21,794 nucleotides of DNA from Rubrivivax sp. (GTDB taxonomy: Bacteria; Pseudomonadota; Gammaproteobacteria; Burkholderiales; Burkholderiaceae_C), in assembly GCA_016707445.1 (NCBI GenBank), contig JADJHR010000020.1, positions 1-21,794 on the forward strand, given 5' to 3'. The notes under the pieces were generated by a model. It was not told where the DNA came from. It saw only the letters and a program-made list of their open reading frames with translations, and did no database searches. This document shows positions 16,718 through 21,794 of this stretch, piece by piece. The number at the start of each line of letters is the position of its first letter. The first letter of the stretch is position 1. A program made the translations under genes and the position numbers.

Positions 16718-17977
16718 TCAAGTCAGCCGCAGGCTGTCGCACAGCAGTGACAGCCGCCGGGCGTCGTCGTCGGGCAGCTCACCGGCGCGCAGCAGCGCGG
16801 CGCGCTCGACGCTGCGCAGGCGGAACGACAGTTCGTTTTCCACCGCCTCGAGTTCGGCCACGTCGTGACCCGCCGAGGTGTCGGTGCTCCACAGCCCGAT
16901 CGCTGTCCAGCCGGTGCGCAGTCGGCGCAACAGGTGATCGGCCAGTGCCAGGCTGTCCTTCAGCGCCGCACTTTCGGCGCTGCCGGCCAGCGCATCGACG
17001 CAGGTCTGGGCAGCAAGCAGGCCGGCGTCCAGTCGGGCCAGCCGCAGCTTGAGTGTTTCGGGCTGCTGCGCGCACACGTTCTGCAGTTCACCGCGTGCCG
17101 CCTTGGCGATGCCGCCCACCCAGTGCAGGTCGAACTCGCCGGGCACCACGCGCAGCGCCACGCTGGCGCGCGCCAAGGTGGCGCCGGGGCCGCGCATCGC
17201 ACCCAGGGTGGCCTCGGTCACCGCCAGCATGCGACCCAGGCTGGACAGGTCGTTGCGCTGCAGCGCATGTGGATAGCCCGATCCGTCCAGACGCTCGTGG
17301 TGTTCGGCCACGGCACGCGCCAGACTGGCCGGGTAGTTGGTCAGTTGCGTCAGCAGCAAGCGCCCCACGTGCGGATGCACCACCAGCTGCTGGTAGCTGC
17401 TGAAGTCGAGGCTGAGGTCGGCGCCGGCGGCGCCATAGCGTGGGTCGATGTACATCTCGCCCAGGTCGTGCAGCAGGCCGCCCAGCATGGCCAGCCGCAC
17501 CTCGGAAACACTGCCGCGGGCCTCGATCATCAGGGCACCGGCCAGCGCCATGGCCTGCACCGCATGGTCGAAGGACTCGGGACGCGACGCCTGGGCCGCG
17601 GTCAGCAGCAGCTGCGCCACCGAGTGCAGCGGCAGGTGCGGGATGTCCTGCATCAGCCGCTGCGCGTGCGGACGCAGCAGCGGGGCCAGGGCGGTGTTGC
17701 CATCGACCAGCTGCCAGGTGGCCTGCAGCAGCGTCTGCGAGTTGATGCCGTCCTCGGCCATCAAACAGGTCTCCAGCGGGTTGCGCAGCTTGCGGTCGAG
17801 CAGCTTGCGCTGCAGCTCGGCCGACACCGGCTGGTCGCGCGCCCACAGTTTCAGGCCCGCCAGATCGAAGATGTCGCTCGACGCAATGATGCTCTTGGTC
17901 TGGCTGGCCTCAAGAATGGTGGCCAGTGCGTGCGGGTTGGCGCTGGCGAACGGGGAGCTGGCGGTGGGCGCGGTCAT
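16718..17977 (-). CDS. HD-GYP-like domain phosphohydrolase (variant HDxGE motif)
   Basis: Intact 419-residue cytoplasmic protein with no signal or membrane segment. Start ATG at 17977 has AAGGA about 5 bases upstream. Residues 1-130 are an N-terminal region of unknown fold (TKSIIASSDIFDLAGLKLWA, NPLETCLMAEDGINSQTLL). The HD-GYP core follows: H138, LLHDLGEMY with the metal pair H170/D171, HPHVG at 201-205, and HHERLDGSGYP at 226-236, the signature of c-di-GMP/cGAMP phosphodiesterases. The usual HDIGK is HDLGE here, so the canonical Lys is Glu. Residues 340-419 are helical and charged. No receiver or sensor domain is fused. It lies 130 bases downstream of the importer operon, after a 10-base tandem repeat. 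It may degrade a cyclic dinucleotide, but divergent family members can lack that activity. Confidence 0.85.
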   Translation of the reverse strand: MTAPTASSPFASANPHALATILEASQTKSIIASSDIFDLAGLKLWARDQPVSAELQRKLLDRKLRNPLETCLMAEDGINSQTLLQATWQLVDGNTALAPLLRPHAQRLMQDIPHLPLHSVAQLLLTAAQASRPESFDHAVQAMALAGALMIEARGSVSEVRLAMLGGLLHDLGEMYIDPRYGAAGADLSLDFSSYQQLVVHPHVGRLLLTQLTNYPASLARAVAEHHERLDGSGYPHALQRNDLSSLGRMLAVTEATLGAMRGPGATLARASVALRVVPGEFDLHWVGGIAKAARGELQNVCAQQPETLKLRLARLDAGLLAAQTCVDALAGSAESAALKDSLALADHLLRRLRTGWTAIGLWSTDTSAGHDVAELEAVENELSFRLRSVERAALLRAGELPDDDARRLSLLCDSLRLT

Positions 17978-18050
17978 GGCGAATCCTTGGGCGGCGTACG
18001 TCGGGTACTTCGGCCGCCAGCGCCTGGGCCTGAGGCCGCAAGCGTGAACA

Positions 18051-18090
18051 AACGCAACCGCACGCAACCGCACCCAACCGCACGCAACCG
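18051..18090. repeat. Four tandem copies of a 10-base repeat upstream of the HD-GYP gene
   Basis: Four consecutive 10-base units read (plus strand) AACGCAACCG, CACGCAACCG, CACCCAACCG and CACGCAACCG. They share the core CGCAACCG, with one substitution in the third unit. They lie between the permease stop (18107) and the HD-GYP start (17977), at -74 to -113 from that start codon. A 10-base period matches about one DNA helical turn, so protein-binding sites on one face are possible. A slippage-prone repeat without function is equally possible. Confidence 0.75.
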
Positions 18091-18106
18091 CGGTGTGCAG
18101 AATTCC

Positions 18107-18907
18107 CTAGACGCGCTGCCAGCGCAGCAGGCGGGCTTCGGCCTGCGCCAGCAAGGCATTGCTGGCAAAGCCCACGGCCCCCAGCAACAGCACGCCGGCG
18201 TACAGCTCGCTGGCCTGGAACGAGCGCGCGGCCAGCAGGATGGACTGTCCCAGGCCGCTTTGCGACGCGATCATCTCGCCGACCACCGAGACGATCAGCG
18301 ACACCGTCATCGACAGCCGCATGCCGGCCAGGATGTCGGGCAGCGCGTTCGGCAGACCGAGCTTGAACAGGAAGGCACTGCGCGACAGCTGCAGCGCCGC
18401 CGCCACCTCGCGCAGGCGCGGGTGCACCTGGGCCAGGCCGTGCAGCGTGGCCAGCAGCACCGGCCACATCGCGCCAAAGGCGACCACCGACAGCACCATG
18501 CCTGCCGACAGCCCGAACAGCGCGATCGCCAACGGCAGCAGCGCCGAAGCCGGCAGCGGGCGCACGAACTCCAGCATCGGCTGCAGCCAGACGCGTGCAG
18601 GCTCGCAGCTGCCGATCAGCGCGCCCAGCGCCACGCCCAGCAGCGACGCCAGCAACCAGCCCAGCAGCATGCGGCCCACCGTGGCAGCCGTGCTGGCGCC
18701 CAGCGTGCCCTGATAGAGGCCGTCGACCAGCCCCTGCAGCGTGGCCTCGGGTGTGGGCAGGAAGGCACGGTTCAGCCATTGGCCATGTGCCGCCAGCCAC
18801 CACAGCGCCATCAGCGCCGCCAGCAGCGCCAATGCCCCCGCCCGATCGCGCCAGCGCGCGTTCAAGAAGCCGCCCCCAGGCGGCGCGCCACCGCCTGCTG
18901 CAGCCAC
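18107..18907 (-). CDS. NitT/TauT-type ABC importer permease, second of two
   Basis: Intact inner-membrane permease of the SsuC/TauC family, last gene of the importer operon. It has about six membrane segments (ALALLAALMALWWLAAHG, MLLGWLLASLLGVALGALIG, LLPLAIALFGLSAGMVLSVV, and a C-terminal GVLLLGAVGFASNALLAQAE). The ATPase-contacting EAA-type loop is LREVAAALQLSRSAFLFKLG followed by LPNALPDILAGMR. GEMIASQSGLGQSILLA is the usual conserved stretch before the last helices. Two starts are possible: GTG at 18907 overlaps the upstream permease by 46 bases (266 residues), and TTG at 18865 shares the TTGA with that gene's stop (252 residues, a more usual length). It is clearly different in sequence from the neighbouring permease, so the pair probably forms a heterodimer. 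Confidence 0.9.
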   Translation of the reverse strand: MAAAGGGAPPGGGFLNARWRDRAGALALLAALMALWWLAAHGQWLNRAFLPTPEATLQGLVDGLYQGTLGASTAATVGRMLLGWLLASLLGVALGALIGSCEPARVWLQPMLEFVRPLPASALLPLAIALFGLSAGMVLSVVAFGAMWPVLLATLHGLAQVHPRLREVAAALQLSRSAFLFKLGLPNALPDILAGMRLSMTVSLIVSVVGEMIASQSGLGQSILLAARSFQASELYAGVLLLGAVGFASNALLAQAEARLLRWQRV

Positions 18908-19614
18908 AACGCGGCCGCGTTGAGGCCGTAGCCGACGACACCGATCCAGCCCAGCCAGGCCAGCATCAGGGCCGGGTCCAGGCTTTGCTGCGCAATCATC
19001 ATCGCGTAGCCCATGCCTTGCGGGTTGGCGGCGATCTCCACCGTCACCGCCACCACCAGGGCCACAGCCACCCCCAGCCGCAGCGCGACGAACAGCCGCG
19101 GCAGCATGGCAGGCAGCACGATCAGCCAGGCGCGCTGCCAGGCCGTGAGCTGCAATGCGGCGCTCAGTTCCAGCAGCTGCGGCTCAACCTGTCGCACCGC
19201 GGCCTGGGTCAGCACCAGCATCGGCCACAGCGTGGCGAAGGCCACCACCGCGACCTCCATGCTCGGGCCGAAGCCGAACACCAGCAGCGCCAGCGGGATC
19301 AGTGCCACCGACGGCACCGGCCGCAGCAGTTCGACCGTCAGCGACCCGACTGCGGCAGCGCGCCTGGACAGGCCCAGCACCGTGCCCAGCGCCATGCCCA
19401 GCGCGGCGCCCAGCGCCAGCCCGGTGCCGGCGCTGCCCAGCGTGAACAGCGTGGCCTGCCACAGCGACCCGTCGAGCGCGGCTGCCCAGCCGGCACGCAG
19501 CGCGGCACTGGGCGGCGCCACGGCGTCGCTGCCCGGCGCCAGCGTTCGCGTGGCCAGCTCCAGCGCCGCCATCAGCAGCAGCGGCACGACGGCGCCGCGG
19601 ACCCGATCAAACAT
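18862..19614 (-). CDS. NitT/TauT-type ABC importer permease, first of two
   Basis: Intact 250-residue inner-membrane permease of the SsuC/TauC family. Start ATG at 19614 (MFDRVRGAVVP) overlaps the stop of the ATPase gene by 8 bases (ATGTTTGA), a sign of translational coupling; an earlier in-frame ATG at 19629 is possible. Membrane segments include VVPLLLMAALELATRTLA, GTGLALGAALGMALGTVLG, VALIPLALLVFGFGPSMEVA and LAWLGWIGVVGYGLNAAALW. The EAA-type loop is LLELSAALQLTAWQRAWLIV followed by LPAMLPRLFVALRLG. ANPQGMGYAMMIAQQSLDPA is the conserved region before the last helix. It overlaps the second permease downstream. Substrate unknown since no periplasmic binding protein is encoded nearby. Confidence 0.92.
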   Translation of the reverse strand: MFDRVRGAVVPLLLMAALELATRTLAPGSDAVAPPSAALRAGWAAALDGSLWQATLFTLGSAGTGLALGAALGMALGTVLGLSRRAAAVGSLTVELLRPVPSVALIPLALLVFGFGPSMEVAVVAFATLWPMLVLTQAAVRQVEPQLLELSAALQLTAWQRAWLIVLPAMLPRLFVALRLGVAVALVVAVTVEIAANPQGMGYAMMIAQQSLDPALMLAWLGWIGVVGYGLNAAALWLQQAVARRLGAAS

Positions 19615-20386
19615 GGCCGAGGTCGGCATAAAGCTCACGCCGCAGACGCAGAAAGTCGGGGTGCTCCTTGGTGCCCAGCTGCTGGCGCGGGCGTGGCAAG
19701 GGCACGTCGAGCACGCGCGCCACGCTGGGCCGGCCGGGTGCGGGCTGCGCACGCAGCGCAACCACTCGATCGCCCAGGTACAGCGCCTCTTCGAGGTCGT
19801 GCGTGACGAACATCACCGTCAGCTGCTGATCGCGCGCCAGGCGGGCCACTTCGTCCTGCAGACCTTCACGCGTCATCGCATCCAGCGCGCCGAAGGGTTC
19901 GTCCATCAGCAGCAGCTGTGGCCGCTGCGCCAGGCAGCGCGCGATCTGCACGCGCTGCTGCATGCCGCCGGACAGCTGCGCCGGAAAGCGCCCGCCATGC
20001 GCGGCCAGACCCACGGTGTGCAGCACCTCGTCGATGCGCGCCGGCCGCTCCGCCGCGGGCACGGCGGCGGCTTCCAGCGCCAGGCTGATGTTGCCGCGCA
20101 CCGTGCGCCAGGGCAGCAGTGCGCGGCTGTAGTCCTGGAAGACGAAGGCCACCTCCCGTGACGGCCCTGTCACGCGCTGGCCCTGGCGACGCACCTGCCC
20201 GCTGCTGGGCGGCACGAAGCCGGCGGCGGCGCGCAGCAAGGTGGTCTTGCCGCAGCCCGAGGCGCCGATCACGCAGACGAACTCGCCAGCGTGCAGGCGC
20301 AGGCTGACCGGTGACAGCACCTCGCGGCCGCCCAGCTGCACGCCCATGGCGCTGAACTCGAGGATCGGGGTGGCGGTTTCAGGCAT
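19607..20386 (-). CDS. NitT/TauT-type ABC importer ATPase
   Basis: Intact 259-residue ATPase of the SsuB/TauB family that powers the two permeases encoded downstream. Walker A GASGCGKTTLLRAAAGF (residues 41-57), Q-loop FVFQDYSRALLPWRTVRGNI (81-100), signature LSGGMQQRVQIARCLAQRP (138-156), Walker B LLLMDEPFGALD (158-169) and H-loop FVTHDLEEALYLGDRVVAL (193-211) are all present and canonical, so the protein should hydrolyse ATP. The LLPW after the Q-loop and the C-terminal HPDFLRLRRELY ending are characteristic of nitrate/taurine/sulfonate transporters. Start ATG at 20386 overlaps the stop of the GNAT gene by 8 bases (ATGCCTGA), and its own stop overlaps the first permease start by 8 bases. 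The three genes therefore form a tightly coupled unit with the acetyltransferase. Confidence 0.94.
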   Translation of the reverse strand: MPETATPILEFSAMGVQLGGREVLSPVSLRLHAGEFVCVIGASGCGKTTLLRAAAGFVPPSSGQVRRQGQRVTGPSREVAFVFQDYSRALLPWRTVRGNISLALEAAAVPAAERPARIDEVLHTVGLAAHGGRFPAQLSGGMQQRVQIARCLAQRPQLLLMDEPFGALDAMTREGLQDEVARLARDQQLTVMFVTHDLEEALYLGDRVVALRAQPAPGRPSVARVLDVPLPRPRQQLGTKEHPDFLRLRRELYADLGHV

Positions 20387-20972
20387 CGTCGCCCGTTGAT
20401 GGCGGATCGGCAGCGTCGGCCAAGCCTGCGCCACGCCATTCGCTGCGCAGCAGGCCGTACCAGGCACTGTCGCTGACCTCGTCGCCGACGATCCAGCGTT
20501 GGCGCAGCAGGCCCTCGCGGCGGAACCCGAGCCTTTCGAGCACGCGCGCCGAGCCCAGGTTGCGAGGGTCGATGTCGGCCTCGACACGGTTGAGTCCCCA
20601 GTCCGTGAAGCCGTGGTTCAGCAAGGCCAGCAGGGCCTCGTGCATCAGGCCCTGGCCCCACTGCGCGGGTGCCAGCCCGTAGCCGATCATGGCGCGCCGG
20701 CTCTGCCGGTCGTGGTCGAACAGGTCGCAGCTGCCCACCAGCGCATCGTCGTCGCGCCGCACCAGGCCCAGACGCAGCCAGTCTGCGCCGGCGCCGGCCG
20801 CCTGGTCGACAGCGACCATCTGGCGCGCCGGTTCGTCGCTGGTCCACGGCGGCGTGCTCCAGTAGCGCATGAACAGCGGGTCGCGGTGCAGCGCATACAG
20901 GGCATCGACGTCGGCTGGCTGCAGCGGTCGCAGCATCAGGCGACGGGTGTGGATCACCAGATCGAAGGGCAT
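20379..20972 (-). CDS. GNAT-family N-acetyltransferase (RimJ/RimL type)
   Basis: Intact 197-residue cytoplasmic acetyltransferase transferring acetyl from acetyl-CoA to an amino group. The layout is that of RimJ/RimL-like GNATs: HTRRLMLRPLQPADVDALYA (residues 8-27), RDPLFMRYWSTPPW (30-43), acetyl-CoA-binding motif A IGYGLAPAQWGQGLMHEALL (96-115, with the Q-x-x-G-x-G/A type loop QWGQGL), LNRVEADIDPRNLGSARVLE (127-146) and RLGFRREGLLRQ (147-158). ATG at 20972 is in frame; the ATG 8 bases upstream is not. Its stop overlaps the start of the ABC ATPase by 8 bases, so the two are translationally coupled. The acceptor may be a ribosomal protein, an amino acid or the compound handled by the importer; the sequence does not decide. 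Confidence 0.92.
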   Translation of the reverse strand: MPFDLVIHTRRLMLRPLQPADVDALYALHRDPLFMRYWSTPPWTSDEPARQMVAVDQAAGAGADWLRLGLVRRDDDALVGSCDLFDHDRQSRRAMIGYGLAPAQWGQGLMHEALLALLNHGFTDWGLNRVEADIDPRNLGSARVLERLGFRREGLLRQRWIVGDEVSDSAWYGLLRSEWRGAGLADAADPPSTGDDA

Positions 20973-20985
20973 CGGCGCATTGTGA

Positions 20986-21022
20986 AGGCGCCGATGCCGG
21001 CTGCGCCCTCAGTCTGGCGCCT
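20986..21022 (-). terminator. Possible weak stem-loop between the PEP-CTERM gene and the GNAT gene
   Basis: A perfect 7-base inverted repeat AGGCGCC (20986-20992) and GGCGCCT (21016-21022) is separated by 23 bases, within the 69-base gap downstream of the PEP-CTERM gene's stop. There is no U-run after it, so as an intrinsic terminator it would be weak. It might instead limit read-through or be incidental in GC-rich DNA. Confidence 0.25.
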
Positions 21023-21041
21023 GGTCCTGGGCTGGCGGGTG

Positions 21042-21794
21042 TCAGCCCCGTCGGCGCGTGGCCCAGGCGGCCAGCGCAGCCAGCGCCAGCAGCGCCGGCA
21101 GGGCCGGTTCAGGCAGCGACACACCGTTGTTCAGCGCGCGGAACAGCGGCTCGCCGTTCGTGTCGTAGTCCACCGTGAACAAGAAGCCCGGCTGCAGGCC
21201 GCTGTAGCTGAAGTGCAGGTCGCTCAGATCGACGGCGCCGGCGGCGTCGATGAAGTCATAGCTGAAGCCGGCGTCGGGCGCGAAACCGTCGACGAACGAG
21301 AACTCGATCGAGGTGCCCGACATCGACGGGTTTGCCGCCACAGACAAAAAAGTCCGATTCCGTCGGCCCGATCTCGATCACCACATGGCCACCGACATCG
21401 GTGTAGTCGCCGGCGATCGTCATCGTTCCCGGCGAAAAGCCCGGGCGAATGGTGCCGCCCAGGTTCAGCACCTGTGCCACCGTGCCGGTGCCCATCAGCG
21501 TGCCGCCATGGCCCAGCACGATGGGCGCGTTGATCCAGCCGTTGTCGCGCGTGGCGATGACCGCGGTGCCATGATTCGGGCTGAACTCGTCGTAGTCTGA
21601 GGGCGTGTTCGCCAAGCGATGCCGGCAATGATGCCGCTTGCGTTCAGCGTCGACCCGTAGCCGACCGACAGCACCGATTCACCCTGTGGTGCCACGGTGG
21701 ACATCCAGATCACGTTGGCCGTCAGTTCGGCATTGCGGAAGACGGCGACGCTGCCGATGCCCTCTCGGCCGATCGACATGTTGCCGGTGGTGGT
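21042..21794 (-). CDS. PEP-CTERM-anchored surface protein with beta-strand repeats, N-terminus outside window, two frame breaks
   Basis: PEP-CTERM proteins are exported and processed by an exosortase at a C-terminal signal. The C-terminus shows this signal: LPEPALPALLALAALAAW (PEP motif, hydrophobic segment), then ATRRRG and the stop at 21042. Upstream the text is typical of passenger-type beta-helix proteins: GTLMGTGTVAQVLNLGGTIR, PGFSPGTMTIAGDYTDVGGH, VVIEIG, and further up NMSIGREGIGSVAVFRNAEL and SVGYGSTLNASGIIAGIA. Two frame breaks interrupt it. One is at a run of six A (21346-21351), where removing one base restores FSVAANPSMSGTSIEFSF-like reading; the other near 21614 is fixed by adding one base. 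The 5' end lies beyond the window. No exosortase gene is present here. It is upstream of, and probably separate from, the GNAT-importer operon. Confidence 0.82.

Noticed and set aside
18051..18090. A CRISPR array
   Set aside because: Units are 10 bases and directly adjacent, with no spacers and no cas genes in the window.
16865..18931. A 688-codon open frame on the plus strand
   Set aside because: It is antisense to the intact HD-GYP and permease genes, is Gln/His/Arg-rich, and has no motif. It is a shadow of strongly coding minus-strand genes.
18595..19806. Long plus-strand frames (403 and 382 codons) across the importer operon
   Set aside because: Antisense to clearly recognisable permease and ATPase genes with complete motifs; low-complexity composition.

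Overview
The window looks like chromosomal DNA of a GC-rich betaproteobacterium, most likely a Burkholderiales of the Leptothrix/Rubrivivax/Ideonella kind. The reasons are very high GC at third codon positions, a type-A RNase P RNA, a PEP-CTERM protein, a Bcr/CflA exporter and a YciA thioesterase. The exact genus is inference. Reading quality changes along the window. From position 1 to about 16.2 kb almost every recognisable gene is broken by several frame changes, worst in the first 4.6 kb. From 16.7 to 21.3 kb every gene reads cleanly. Two more frame changes occur near 21.35 and 21.61 kb, the first inside a homopolymer and the second apparently a lost base in one. Housekeeping genes (pyrC, htpX, rnpB, an ATM1 exporter) are among those affected, so uncorrected sequencing error at a thinly covered contig end is more likely than true decay. 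Boundaries in the left three quarters are therefore approximate, and broken genes are annotated as the genes they evidently represent.

Left part (1-5.1 kb). A minus-strand pair encodes a nitrate/sulfonate/taurine (NitT/TauT) type ABC importer: an ATPase running off the window edge and its permease. Facing away from it is a plus-strand mandelate racemase/muconate lactonizing (enolase superfamily) gene, with a short AT-rich palindromic promoter region between them. About 2 kb of minus-strand coding remnants that I cannot name follow, then a YciA-type acyl-CoA thioesterase.

Middle part (5.1-16.7 kb). An ATM1/HMT-type exporter (plus) shares a 37-base divergent gap with yciA. A three-gene minus-strand operon (HlyD/RND-type adaptor, FtsX-type permease, LolD-like ATPase) resembles MacAB-type tripartite export systems and is divergent from a LysR regulator. 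On the plus strand follow pyrC (dihydroorotase), htpX (membrane zinc protease), rnpB (RNase P RNA), a Bcr/CflA MFS exporter and a secreted alpha-carbonic anhydrase with a long N-terminal extension. A short disordered stretch then holds a membrane-protein tail on minus and half an FHA domain on plus.

Right part (16.7-21.8 kb), all minus. Transcription runs from a PEP-CTERM surface protein (5' end outside the window) to a tightly overlapping operon GNAT acetyltransferase - ABC ATPase - ABC permease - ABC permease, and then to an HD-GYP-like phosphohydrolase preceded by four tandem 10-base repeats. The importer is of the NitT/TauT type but has two different permeases and no substrate-binding protein in view, so its substrate cannot be read from context. 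I found no CRISPR array, transposase, integrase, tRNA or defence system. The least ordinary features are the GNAT-led binding-protein-less importer, the repeat-preceded HD-GYP gene and the extended carbonic anhydrase.
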